A stretch of DNA of 64,000 nucleotides from Chrysopilus asiliformis (taxonomy: Eukaryota; Arthropoda; Insecta; Diptera; Rhagionidae). The translations under genes and the position numbers were made by a program. The stretch spans positions 84,403,942 through 84,467,941 of the forward strand of contig OZ035962.1 in assembly GCA_964034945.1 (NCBI GenBank). The letters run 5' to 3'. The notes under the pieces were generated by a model that was not told the origin of the DNA, did not search any database, and was given only the letters and a program-made list of their open reading frames with translations. Positions 44,031 to 54,722 of this stretch are shown here, in pieces (the first letter of the stretch is position 1; the number at the start of each line of letters is the position of its first letter).

Positions 44031-44599
44031 AAACTTCATAGGGGCAAAATTTTATTTTTTTGGAAGGTTGAAAATACTGGATCATTACAAAATATCCTGA
44101 AAATCTTTAATTACTATCCAGAAACTTTTAGGCCACCTAGCATTATACTAGGTTTAAAAAAAAACACCTTGCGAGGGTCAGTTTAAAGCATGTCTTCACC
44201 GGAGATATAAAAAAAACTATATAGTGAAAGTATCAATAGTTGATAAGACTAATCGATGTCACTTTAGTATTGAGAGTGTAATGTCTCTTCTAATGGATCT
44301 CTAAGTGGTTTACACCTTCCTTTTATGCTCTATTATTGTTAAATTTTTATTCTTAAAGCGATGAAAGTGATGATGTCATCCGATCAAAAACGTGACTGCC
44401 AACATTAAATTCCTTAATCATCATTTTTTTTAAATTGTTCCATCAAAATCAATTCCAATTCACAAAATGGAAATGAATTTAGGATTCAGAGAACACATTC
44501 TGATATTACGCAATAATTTATTTATGTAATAATGATTTAAGAAACATGCAGTGGCAGATATTCTGGGAGTGATCCTTTTTTAAACGCCTTGCCCGGCAG
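44031..44599. other. Stretch without supported features
   Basis: AT-rich, nothing recognised. Confidence 0.5.
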
Positions 44600-44793
44600 C
44601 TGGACTGCCAACAAATCATTTTGGGTGATGGCCCTTTTCACTGGTCAATCGGTTCCCGATCGTGTTCAATGTAATCACACAGAATTGATGAAAAGGCGAT
44701 CCGATCCGATCCTGATGCTATCGGTGAATTCCCTTAAAGGACCATCGTTTGTTCACTATTTACACGATCTATTACCACCGTTGTGGTGTTCAG
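44600..44793 (+). CDS. Candidate internal exon, unknown product
   Basis: A 194-base segment, distinctly more GC-rich than its flanks, lies between an acceptor-like CGCCTTGCCCGGCAG and the donor GTGTTCAG|GTAACG. Only one frame is open throughout (about 64 codons, starting WTANKSFWVMALFTGQSV; then CNHTELMKRRSDP). It enters in phase 2 and leaves in phase 1. The entry phase matches the alternative frame, not the preferred one, of the 38595 exon. No domain recognised. The frame also continues past the donor to 44858, so it may simply be an isolated ORF. Confidence 0.25.
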
Positions 44794-44858
44794 GTAACGA
44801 ACTCTCATGGCCAAGAGGAAAAAAAACGGTTTTCCGACTTTTAACGTTCAATCGATAA

Positions 44859-45244
44859 AAGGATCAATTTAAATGGTACATGGGTATAAGACCATGTTTT
44901 AAAATAAATATCCTTACCTACCTGAGATGAACGATTTTTCGTTTTTCACCTACAATACACCATCAATAAATGACCACTTGAAAAATCATCGATAAGTATC
45001 TCTCGACTGATGATCGAGAACTGAAAGCCGATTGACCACTGGAAACATTTTATTGTCTGCTTCAACATCTTTTATTCAAGATGATCGAACTATTCAAATA
45101 TCAGAATTGAAGATCAGTTTATTGCCGGCTAAGTGCGTAATTTTGGACATATGATAAATAAATGTTCGGTTGATTGCTTGTTAGAAAACTTTTACAAGAG
45201 ATCTCAATTTTTACTTTCTTCTACGGAGTATAATAAAGTATTGT
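44859..45244. other. Stretch without supported features
   Basis: Nothing recognised; GATC/ATCGA-rich. Confidence 0.45.
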
Positions 45245-46180
45245 ATTCATGAAAAATTTCGACCTCTTAATTTTGCCTAAAAAACATTTCCCGATCACTC
45301 CTGAGTCGATTGGAGTCATATTTAAAAAATGTCTTTCTGTCTGTCAGTCTGTCTGTCAGTCTGTCTGTCAGTCTGTCTGTCAGTCTGTCTGTCAGTCTGT
45401 CAGTCTGTCTGTCAGTCTGTCTGTCAGTCTGTCAGTCTGTCAGTCTGTGTACAAGATTTCTCAAAAACTAATAGAGCTAGCGCCATGAAATTTTATAGGC
45501 ATGTGGGGTCCTGAAATGGGACGATCCTATCAACTTTTGGTGGAAATCCGTTAACCGGAAGTATCCAAAATGGCGGTTTTTCAAAAATCGCAATTTCGTT
45601 TTTCTCGATTTACTCCCAAACTACGCGTTTTTTAGTGGCCTTAAGTATGACAAAACTTGGAGAAAATAAAATTTCCCACACTTTTGTCTTTAGCTATAAC
45701 TCGATATCTCCACCTGTTATCGAGATAAACCGTTATTTCTAAAAAAACAGTTTTTTGCGATTATCTCGAAAACTAACGGGTTTTTGCTGACTGAATGTAT
45801 GAAGTGAATTAATGAGAATGGCATTCTACACAATTTTGTTTCTTACCGTTATCCGTTATCTTTTACCGTTATTGAGATATTTAGATTAAAATATAAAAAA
45901 ATATATTTTTGCAAATTACTTGCAAACTAACGGTTTTTCGACAAATTAATTTAAGGGGGAATTGGAGATGTTAAAATTTTTTACATTTTTGCCATTTACC
46001 GTAAATTGATATCTTTTACCGTTCTCAAGTTATCTCAAATTTTGTACGTTTTTGATATTTTTGAATAAACCAAGAATTTATTGGGAGGTCATCTTAGGTT
46101 GACAACGCGACAGGGCTCTAGCGTAAATTGCGCAGGGTCGTAGATTTTGTAGAAGAAAGTTTTGTGTTGACCACAACTGA
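45245..46180 (-). repeat. Dispersed repeat family B, copy 2, with TCTGTCAG array
   Basis: In reverse orientation: 'TTTTGCCTAAAAAACATTTC', 'GAGTCGATTGGAGTCAT', a CTGTCTGTCAGT array (45331-45450), 'AACTAATAGAGCTAGCG', several TCTCGATAACT/AAACTAACGG modules, and the closing AAAGTTTTGTGTTGACCACA ACTGATATTTT. Translated frames of the array (CLSVCQSV repeats) are not genes. Confidence 0.75.
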
Positions 46181-46539
46181 TATTTTTTCTTTTGATGTGG
46201 GGTCAGTTCGGACTCATTCGATTAATTTAATTGTGAAGATCACTTGAATCTAGCGATCATGTCAAATATTTTTGTTACTAGATCGGTTTAATAGTGTTGT
46301 GTCATGTGTTATAATTGTTTACCAAACACGCGCAGGGTGGTCACATTCAAGTGGTGCTCCTTTTTTGCTGGAATTTTTTATTTTTTGTAAAATTCTTTAG
46401 ATTTTCTACTAAGAACTACTATTTTATTTTTTAGCATTCATTTTTTAGAACATTTTTAATAAACCGCAAATTGATTTTAACAAATGCTCTTGCAATGATT
46501 TAATATTATATTTATTTAGGGATACGTTACGCTAATTTT
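46181..46539. other. Spacer between two family B copies
   Basis: No recognised feature. Confidence 0.45.
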
Positions 46540-47280
46540 CGCTTGCCTTTTTTTATACCGCCGGCAACGTGTGGTAAAAGCTATAATAGGGTTAAAAAAT
46601 TGTTTGAAACATGTTTCATCATCTGTCTGTCGGTCTATCTGTGGGTTTGTCTGTCGGTCTGTTTGTTGGTCGGTTTGTCGGTCTGTTTATCAGTCTATCT
46701 GTCTGTCGGTCTGTCTGTCGATTTATCTGTCGGTCTGTCGATCCGTCTGACTGTCGGTCTGTCTGTCAGTCTGTCTGTCGATCTGTTTGCCGATCTGTTT
46801 ATCGGTCTGTCTATATGTCTGTCGGTCTTTTGATCTGTCTGTCGGTCTGTCTGTCGGTCTGTCTGTCGGTCTGTCTGTCGGTCTGTCTGTCAGTCTGTCT
46901 GTAGGTCTGTCTGTCGGTCTGTCTGTCGGTCTGTCTGTCGGTCTGTCTGTCGGTCTGTCGGTCTGTCGGTTTGTCTGTTGGTCTGTCTGTCGGTCTGTCT
47001 GTTGGTCTGTCTGTCGGTCTTTTGATCTGTCTGTCGGTCTGTCTATCGGCCTGTCTTTCGGTCTGTCTGCCGGTCTATCTGTCGGTCTGTCTGTCGGTCT
47101 GTTTTGAAAATTTCTAAAAATTTCTACATATAAAATTTTCCACCTTTTTTCCTTTAACAGTTTTTACGTGTCTTTAACGGTTCTCGAGATTTTTAAAAAA
47201 ATAATATTTTTTACATATTTTTTCCAAAACTAATTATTGCAGAGGAAAGTTTTGTGTTGATCACAACTGATATTTTGATG
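46540..47280 (-). repeat. Family B copy 3 with a 485 bp TCTGTCGG minisatellite
   Basis: The array (46618-47102) is built of TCTGTCGG/TCTGTCTGTCGG units with variant units (TTTATCAG, TTTTGATC, TATCTGTC). It is followed by 'TTTTTACGTGTCTTTAACGG' and 'AAAGTTTTGTGTTGATCACA'. Long plus-strand frames of LSVGLSVGL type are artefacts of the array. Confidence 0.85.
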
Positions 47281-48334
47281 TACTTTTAATTTGGCTAATC
47301 GTATGAATTTTAATTATGTATAAAAGTATTCAGCAAAACAAATTGAATTTCGTTGTGAATTACTGAATTAAATGTCAATTTGATTCCAAATTATTCATTG
47401 TAAAGTTTAACAACAATAGATCATTTAGTTTAAGTGACAAATTCCCAGAATTTTACTACCTCTGAAATACCTATCGATGGTCTTTTAAATGATTGTGATT
47501 TTTGCCGCCAAATGGATTACAATAATTTGCCAAACAAACGAAACGAAGGTTTAAATATCTTTAAAATCCTTGTCACGAATTGATACTCTTGGCAGCCAGA
47601 CACGGCATGGACCTTAATGAATTAATAAAATGGGAAATAAGAACGAAAAAATACTGAAAATAATAAGAATGAAACAGGAATCCAAATTATTGAAACGATC
47701 ACGACTGCCAGCCGTGAAGTCAATTAGGCTCCATGGGACTGTTTTGCATGTCTGGTGTATCCTTCTGGCCAATTTCGATTATCCAAAGTGCCACAGATAT
47801 GTAGAAACAGCAGCTGATGTGGTGTGGCGCTTGATTTTGACCAAAAACGAAACGAAACACTTCAGAAATGTTATTTTCAATTTCTAAGTCAAAACCGATC
47901 GTGGCGAGGATCATATTTCCGAATTGATCTTTTAATTTGCCCAACATCGATGCGGGATACTGAAATTGAATTAATTTTTCGGCATTGAATTGGAGATCAA
48001 ATCGACGCCCTCCTGAGTGTGGAATATCTTTTCGATGGAATTTTTTTTATTTTTTTTTTGATTTTCGAGGATCACGCAAACTTGATCTAGTGATGCAGAT
48101 TCGTTTTTCGGATGTCTTGGATATATTTTTTTTGTACAAATATGCAAAAGTGTTGCATGGCAGCTTTGCTTGCAGAAACTGACACCTAATCAAGAATGTT
48201 TTATTTTCATTTCGGTTGATTTTTTTTAGGGTGAACTTTGTGTTGACTTTTTACACCTTGCAGGAATTACGTGTTGTTTTTTTAATGTTCGATTTTTTGT
48301 TCTCATACCTTTGGAGTCGTTTCTCGCCTCTGTG
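47281..48334. other. Stretch without supported genes
   Basis: Slightly GC-richer pockets (47585-47890) contain unsupported frames on both strands. Nothing recognised. Confidence 0.4.
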
Positions 48335-48391
48335 AAGTTGTTAAAACAAACACCGGGCCCTAAACTAGACCCTCGAGGTACATCGAGCATA
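48335..48391 (-). pseudogene. Probable scrap of a non-LTR reverse transcriptase
   Basis: On the minus strand the reading MLDVPRGSSLGPGVCFNNF resembles the reverse-transcriptase block DVPQGSxLGPLLFxxFxND. The DNA (TCGATGTACCTCGAGGGTCT) parallels the fragment near 26.94 kb (TTCGATGTGCCTCAAGGTGG). Homology ends on both sides. Short, so only suggestive. Confidence 0.35.
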
Positions 48392-48591
48392 TAAGCATTG
48401 AATTATGCATCAAATCTTTTGCTATTGCTTAGGGCATGATTATGCCAAAGGATCCTCACTAAGGATCACACACAGCGATTTGTTTTGTTTGTTCTTCTCG
48501 AGATGAATTCTGGTCCAAAGGATGAGAAAAAGACAAATTTAAACATCTCGCTCTATTATTGTCTAGTCTACACCAATATGTGGTGACTTAC

Positions 48592-48678
48592 CTGGCCATA
48601 TTTAAAACATTCACCTTTTCTGAGAAATTCTTCTGTTACCATTGATTTCAAAGGTGGAACTTCACTTTGAATGCCGCT
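48592..48678 (-). CDS. Candidate minus-strand exon with consensus donor
   Basis: GGCCAG|GTAAGTCAC (48592/48591, minus strand) matches the donor consensus exactly. The upstream frame is open for about 39 codons and includes SGIQSEVPPLKSMVTEEF and LRKGECFKYGQ. A possible acceptor (ATTGGTCCAG) would start the exon at 48678; the frame itself continues to a stop near 48709. No domain is recognised; GECFKYG recalls but does not match CCCH zinc fingers. Partner exons were not established. Confidence 0.25.
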
Positions 48679-48709
48679 CTGGACCAATTGGTCCAGCCAG
48701 CATCATTCT

Positions 48710-49887
48710 TAGTATGTGAATGCGTTTTTTTGCATGAGTAACACCGATGAAAGCGAGTAAGTTTTGCAATCGTATCTCACTTGAATAAGGTTTCCTGGAT
48801 GGGTTTAAAGAAAAAAAAACTAAGAGTATTGAGTAAAGGGAAAAAATTCGGACTTACTGTTTCGAAAATGTCTTCATAAATCAATGAAAAGGACAATAGA
48901 AAAGCGATCGTACCGAAAAAAACGCCAGAAAAATTTCTGTTGCTAAAAGTGCTTATGAGTTTTTAAGTATCACCAATAGTGCGTCGCGTCGTAGTGAAAC
49001 GTTTTTCATTTCCCAAGCACATACAACCGCAAGCCAAACAAAACTCAGCGGTTAATGGGTTGTAGTTTTAACCCTTTCAATGAGATCAGGTCCTAATCAC
49101 ATTTCCACCTTTCGGTCATTTGTCATTCACTATTTTCCAAATCTGATGCATCGGCAGTAGTAGTATTTCGGGAGGTTTTTTTTTGTATGCATAACTAAAA
49201 GGACATTCCTTTCTCCATCCGCTGTATATCTGTATGTGACTTAATCCGCATCAATCGGCTTTCTCTTCAGCGCGTTTCGCCTATTCTCACGTTACTTTTT
49301 CCATCAGTGTTTTCCGGGATTTGTCTTTCGGTCTCTGCTGCATGCCACATATTGACATGATTATAATCCTTTTCCGTATCCAGCGTAGTAGTACAATCGG
49401 TGGAAATCCTTTTTTGCCGTATCCATTGTCAGCATTGTTATTTGAAAACTTTTGAAAAAAAAACCGAGTAGCATTTCAATGAGAAGTTTAACTCAATAAA
49501 AAGGATTATGGACTTTGAGGTTTATTGTCCTCGTATCTGAATGTGATGTGCTGCAGTGTGGATATTAAGACGTGTTCCATTCAAATTTCCTTAGAGACAC
49601 GTGAGATAAAATTTGAATTGGATTTTGGGAGTTTTAATTTTTAAAACTTGTTAAAATTACATCGCACCGTGGAATGAGATATAAAGGAACTCTTCTTAAT
49701 TCTTTCATAAATTACGTCTTGCTTTCTGAGACTGTATTTGAGTTTCTTGTAAAAAGTCACAATTGCCTGATGCACTGCGCTTGGATGAAGAGGTCATAGA
49801 ATTAATTAAAAATATATTGTAAAAGATTTTTAACACAGATTTGTTACTTGAAGCTTTTGTCCTGTTATCACAAAAATCATCACAAAA
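48710..49887. other. Stretch with one coding-like minus frame
   Basis: About 49266-49437 on the minus strand has a 53-codon hydrophilic frame (ends ENTDGKSNVRIGETR) containing a possible donor AAC|GTGAGA, plus an overlapping second frame. The DNA carries an internal near-repeat (GGATACGGCAAAAAAGGATT / GGATACGGAAAAGGATTA), so it is not called as a gene. Confidence 0.25.
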
Positions 49888-50072
49888 CACGGAGAGAGGT
49901 TCAAACAGGAATATTCGGGACAGTGGACTCTTGTGCAATGATTCCCTAAAAATAAGAAATTATTATAATTTTGGGAAATTTCATATTTTTTGGCACGAAC
50001 TCTTCTTTTTTTGCTTTACTGTCACGTAATTCCTATTTTTTGTACGAATCTGTCCTATTATTTCTCTCCGTG
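49888..50072 (+). mobile_element. MITE family G, copy 3
   Basis: CACGGAGAGA at the left and ATTTCTCTCCGTG at the right, 185 bp. Interior boxes (AGGAATATTCGGGACA, GTGCAATGATTCCC, CGAATCTGTCC) align with copy 1 in order, with moderate divergence. It is an independent insertion, which shows the family is dispersed. Confidence 0.88.
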
Positions 50073-50403
50073 AATTCAGGCTCGTTTCAAGAAGTTAGTA
50101 AGAAGGTGGCGGGGGTAGAAGCAGGGGAGGAGGTGGACTCCGGGCACAACCTGAAAAGGGCGCTAAAGTCATTACTAAGTCGGGTGTTAAATTTATTAAA
50201 TAAAGATATGAATTAAACAAAATTCGGGCAACTGTGATGTTTTCGACTCGACGGTGTCTTAAATATTGACACTCAAAAGTTTTTGCCTGTGGCACATTTC
50301 TTTAATTTTTTGTGTATCGAAAAGTTTTTTTTACAAAAATTTTCGCCTTTTTCTAAAAAATATTGTCTTTGGGACAATTTGTGTTGGAATTATCAAAAAT
50401 ATA

Positions 50404-50767
50404 CAGCCATGTTCAAAAGTGTTAGGCACCCCCATTTTTTACAAAGAAATCATAGATTTTGATTCTTTTTGTGGAGTATTTTGAAGGAAAATATCCGGAA
50501 ACACAAAAATAACATCAGAAGATACCCTGAAAAGGGCTATTCAGGAGTAATGGGATTTTATAAGTGACGACACGAAAATAGGCTTGTAGCGACAATGCCG
50601 AAAAGACTGGCTGCTGTAACAAGGGCTAGTGGTGGGCCCACCTAATATTAGTCAGATAGATAAATTTTGATATTCTTAAAATCACATTGTTTCACTATCA
50701 TATTATATACACGTAAACAGGAAAAAATTGATTTTGAAATGGTGCCTAACACTTTTGAACATGGCTG
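50404..50767 (+). mobile_element. Internally deleted Tc1-family element, 364 bp
   Basis: The ends CAGCCATGTTCAAAAGTGTT (continuing AGGCACC) are perfect inverted repeats of 27 bases, with TA on both sides (50402-50403, 50768-50769). It keeps only the C-terminal part of a Tc1 transposase (see next entry). It sits against a family B copy that starts at about 50770. Confidence 0.92.
50509..50645 (+). pseudogene. Tc1 transposase C-terminal remnant
   Basis: The reading TSEDTLKRAIQE, a stop, WDFISDDTKIG, then after a one-base shift LVATMPKRLAAVTRASGGPT and a stop, follows the standard end of Tc1 transposases (xxLxxAIQExWxxIxxxxxxxLVxSMPxRlxaVixakGGxTkY). The DDE catalytic block upstream is missing. 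One stop and one frameshift make it non-functional. Confidence 0.85.
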
Positions 50768-50873
50768 TATATATATCAGTTGTGATCAACACAAAACTTT
50801 CCTCTGCAAAATTTGGTTTCGGAAAAATATGGAAAAAATAACATATTTTCAAATATCTGGAGAACCGTTAAAT

Positions 50874-51368
50874 CCGTGGTTCCCAAACTGGAGGGCGCGC
50901 CCCCATTGGGGGGCGTGAAGCAATTTCAGCCGGGCCTCCCTTGGTGGGCGTAGAGCTACGGACGGTAGTCGTGAAGAAATTTGAAATTAACATTTCAAGA
51001 TATTGTTCTGGTCTTGTCTAGTAAAAACAAAGCAGCGTTGCAGATTTAATCTGGAAAGCGATCTCCGGTGTGCTCTGTCAAACATCAGACCTAATATTCC
51101 GATTTTAGTGAAAGAAAAACAGTGTCACCCATCCCATTATTTTCTATTTTTTCAGTTTTTTTTCGTAGAAACTAGGGAAATAAATAATTGAAATGGACAG
51201 TAAAAGTGTGTGTGGATTTTTAACTCAAAATATTAGGATAGAACCACGGAGGTTTGACAGGTTTTCAAAAAAGGGGGGCGTCAGCTGTTTAATAAGTGTT
51301 CAAGGGGGCGTCAGCTGTTTAATAAGTGTTCAAGGGGGGCGTCAACTGAAAAAGTTTGGGAACCACGG
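50874..51368 (+). mobile_element. Non-autonomous hAT element, 495 bp, with perfect 8 bp duplication
   Basis: The ends CCGTGGTTCCCAAACT / AGTTTGGGAACCACGG are 16 bp inverted repeats of the hAT 'CAGnGGTTCCCAA' type. CGTTAAAT is duplicated exactly at 50866-50873 and 51369-51376, the 8 bp signature of hAT insertion. A GGGGGCGTCAGCTGTTTAATAAGTGTTCAA-type unit is repeated three times near the right end (51275-51350). It encodes a transposase C-terminal scrap. Confidence 0.93.
51015..51140 (+). pseudogene. hAT transposase C-terminal remnant (ZBED5/Charlie-like)
   Basis: The frame reads KTKQRCRFNLESDLRCALSN, then IRPNIPILVKEKQCHPSH. This matches the conserved end of ZBED5/Charlie-type hAT transposases (RnRLnvExDLRlxLsxixPxIxxLvxxkQxxxSH). 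The hAT dimerisation region upstream is deleted. The frame runs on past the usual terminal SH to 51191, suggesting loss of the stop. Non-functional. Confidence 0.8.
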
Positions 51369-51740
51369 CGTTAAATATACAAAAAACCCGTTGAACCAAA
51401 AAATGTAGAAAATTTTATATCTTTTAAATTTTGTTGTATTAATTTTTTCCAAAAAGCGCATAGTTTTCGAGAAATTTTCAAAAAACTTTATTTCTTCAAA
51501 AGAAAAAAAAATAAATGCCAGGTACCCGTTTTATTTATCTGACGTTAATGTTCAAAAATTTGATATGATTTTTGTAAAACATATTTACAAAAAAATTCAA
51601 GTCGCTAGGTCAACGCGTTTTCGAGCTATTTAAGATACCTCAAACGGACAGACCGACAGACAGATGCACGGACATCCTCATAAAGCATAAGCTTCCGAGA
51701 TTTCGAATATCATAATAGGCATCCCGAAAATTCAGGAAAT

Positions 51741-54175
51741 TACAAAAAAAAAAAATCCAGGTGAGGGGAACAATGAGAGGGGTACAAATTATCAGTCTTA
51801 AGATTTTTGCCGGGAATTCTTTTCGCGGCGTTACATTTTAATTTTTACATGTGTATTTGTCAAAATGGCTTTACATTTTTAATAAAAAAACTCTGTTAAA
51901 AGTAAGTAAAAAAAAACATTTTAAAAATATCACAAATATCTTGTCCCAAATTCCACAATTTTTTCGACTCATCAAATTAAGTTTATTTTCCACCATCATC
52001 AGGCGCCAATAATACTTTCTATAAATGAAGTCATAAATAATTCATGATGTTTAAGTATTCCCCGTAAAAGATTAATTGCTATGTCAAAAAGGAGATCAAA
52101 ACGTTTAAATGGCCCCCATAATAAAACCAACACCATAAAATTATTTTTATAGCCATTTGATCCTGAAATTGTCTCAATTCAAGAAGTCGAAACGAACACA
52201 ATTTAGCTGAAAATGATATCGATCTTTATTGTCTTTTAATACTTGTGTAAATTCTTTAAGTTGTGCTTCTGGTTAAGCATTTCGAAATGCCATAAATTCC
52301 AAACTAAGCAATAATACCGGCAGTGACAACAACAACAACACGAGTAAAACGTCCAGGATAGTAAAAGTTTTCCCAAGAATCCTCATTTCGAATGATCTTC
52401 TCTGATCGTGCCTTAGATTTGAATGTTTTTGCGCTTAAAAAATGATCAACAAGGAAAACAACGTTGGAAAAATAACAATGATAATAAAAAAACTTCTCGC
52501 AACCAAAATTTACAACTGATCGCGTTGGCGAGTGTAAAAATAACAATTCCCAGTATAAATTTTAGGTTCGTGTAAACAGACGTGAGTCACAACAGTTGAC
52601 CCTATTAATATGAAATAGCATAAAATTGAAAGTGATCATAATCTCCAATGTATGTCAGTAATCCCCTATAGATTCAATATAAATGTCGATTGATCCCGCA
52701 AATGACTGTGGGGATAAGAGGCTCCTTCAAAACGTACTAAAATGAACAATTTACATCGTGATCGTAATACGATGGCAATCGAAGAATATCTTTGTTGCAT
52801 AATTTCGCATAAATGTTGAATTTATGTTATTGCAAGTGATCTTCGAACTTTTACTTCATCGTAAACCGAAACATTTTCACCGTGCAACATCTGTCGTCTA
52901 TGGTTGATGATCATAGTTTTTAACCGATCGTGTATACATATCTACACTGAAAAATGGTAAAAAATCTAATGCAGACGGTTACCTATATGATTTTGAAGTT
53001 TTAACTATGGCATCGATCGTTAAATTTACACCACTAAATGCTAATTTAATTCATTTAATATTTTCTACCAAATCGAATGCAGTGATCCTCGGTGATCCTC
53101 AGTCGAATCGGCGAGGGTGAGCAAATTGAAAGACTAATCCATGCGAATGCCAAATGAATTTATAATTTCGTCGGCTTATCTAAAATTTGTACGATTAAAA
53201 TGGGTTTATAACTGATGCCACTATCTAAATCTCTTAATTTATTAGCCATGGAGGCGATCTTCTAGATGGGGCATATCACTAAATTAATGGCACAATCATA
53301 CCGCGTGCAAATATTAAATTGTGCTTTTAGTTCTTGATTACGTTTATATTTTTCTTGGAATATAGATATAATTATCTTAATCCGTGCCATAAACCGTGAG
53401 AATATTTGATTAAATGCTCGTAACAATATTTATTTATCAATCCGAATGTTGCAATTTACTATCAAGACCATATAAATATTAGATAAAGCTTAATATTTGC
53501 GATGATCCGTACAAGAAGTAATCAAAATAATTACTCTTTAAGATCAATACAAATCATAATAATAAATTCGTTATCGCTTGCCTAACGATCGCTCATTGTT
53601 AAAACCTTAAGTATGGTTTTACTTGTTAAAAAAAAGATCATATCTTAATATTTTGACTTCAATTTAAATATATCTGGAGGCTGATCACTGAGATTTTGTT
53701 TTTTTTTCATGCATTTAAGTTGACTTAGTTTAAAATTGGTTGTCTTTTCTTTTCTTTTAGAAAGCGATCTTAGATCAAAACGATCGCGCTGATCGTCATC
53801 ATTATTTGGAAGAAATATTATAAAATGGGCACGTGTCGATCGGATATTTTTTAATATGATAAATATCGAACGATATATGGTGACGGTGACCGTGTTTGAG
53901 TGCAGTCTAATGATCATTTTTGTGTCATATGCTGGATAATCTGTGACACCTACAGATTAATAGATACGATCGATCTTCATTGAATATCTGAAGTTTTATT
54001 CATATCTGGGAAAAAAATTTTGTGTTGGTGGGCCAGCTTATGTTGTATTAAATTCCTTTGACTTTGTATTGTTTTTTTTTTTGTACAAATAATTTTCATT
54101 TTATTTTTGTAAAAGGTTGCTCAGGAAATCAATTATGGTATCAAGACACATTTTTTACATACATATGTATTCTTG
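51741..54175. other. Long stretch without supported features
   Basis: AT-rich with many GATC/CGATC words (52700-53950). The minus frame 53645-53917 (90 codons; ends in a lysine-rich, Asp/Arg-rich segment) has a possible internal acceptor but no further support. No repeats with clear ends. Confidence 0.4.
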
Positions 54176-54547
54176 CGTCTATTTCATACGCAGGGAAAAT
54201 TGCCGGGCATTTCATATTTCAGCATGGCACAGAATAATTTGATTTTACAGCCCAATATAACTATTATCAAGGCCCTGTTATACCAATCACTGAAAAATTA
54301 AAAAAAAAACTCTAAAGCTTACTTACTATGACGATCCTCAATATTTAAAACGAAAATCTCATTTAAAAAATAACTAGCAAGATATGAAATGCAGGGCAAA
54401 TAAATAAAAGTTATTTTACGACATTTCAAAAACTATTAATTTTAAAAACAGCAGGGCAACGAGTTTCTTATCTTCTCATCAAAACCCACTATTTTTGATT
54501 GACCTGCAAACAGCATGGCAAAACTTGCCCTGCGTATGAAATAGACG
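54176..54547. mobile_element. MITE family E, copy 2
   Basis: CGTCTATTTCATACGCAGGG at the left and its exact inverse at the right. The inner CAGCAGGGCAACGAGTTTC and ATTGACCTGCAAACAGCATGG boxes align with copy 1 at 13963-14344. 372 bp, non-coding. Confidence 0.88.
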
Positions 54548-54651
54548 TCATATTCTTTGTTACAAATTTGAAATTTGAAGAAATGTTCCCAAAATATCCA
54601 TTAATGGTTTTTTAAATAATTAATTTTATTGATTGATAGGGGTTTGTCTAC

Positions 54652-54720
54652 AAAATACGTCACTCTTATGCTCAAGACCACCCCCCTCTGCCCCAATCAG
54701 ATTCTTTCACGATTTTTACT
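54652..54720. repeat. Fragment of the 'ACGTCACTCTTATGC' MITE family, copy 4
   Basis: TACAAAATACGTCACTCTTATG, CCACCCCCCTCTGCCCC and TTTCACGATTTTTACT follow the box order of the relics at 9112, 13697 and 22456. Confidence 0.45.
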
Positions 54721-54722
54721 GG

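Larger units (their letters stand above)
50770..51740 (+). repeat. Family B copy 4, interrupted by a hAT element
   Basis: The left part (50770-50873) runs from 'ATATCAGTTGTGATCAACAC' to 'TCTGGAGAACCGTTAAAT'. The right part (51369-51740) resumes with CGTTAAATATAC and runs through 'TTCAAGTCGCTAGGTCAACG', TATTTAAGATACC, (GACAGACC)n and GATGCACGGACATCCTCATA. Removing the insert and one TSD copy restores a continuous repeat. Confidence 0.85.

Noticed and set aside
44859..44945. Minus-strand donor CTCAG|GTAGGTAAGG
   Set aside because: A good donor string but no open frame of useful length leads into it.
46543..47107. Long plus-strand frames of repeated CLSVGLSV residues
   Set aside because: They are direct translations of the TCTGTCGG array in several frames at once; no start context or non-repeat sequence supports a protein.
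49283..49440. Pair of overlapping minus-strand frames as a gene
   Set aside because: The DNA contains an internal near-repeat that generates both frames, and no clean splice pair was found.
53645..53917. 90-codon minus-strand frame with an Asp/Arg/Lys-rich end
   Set aside because: No start context, no family, and length within chance for AT-rich DNA.
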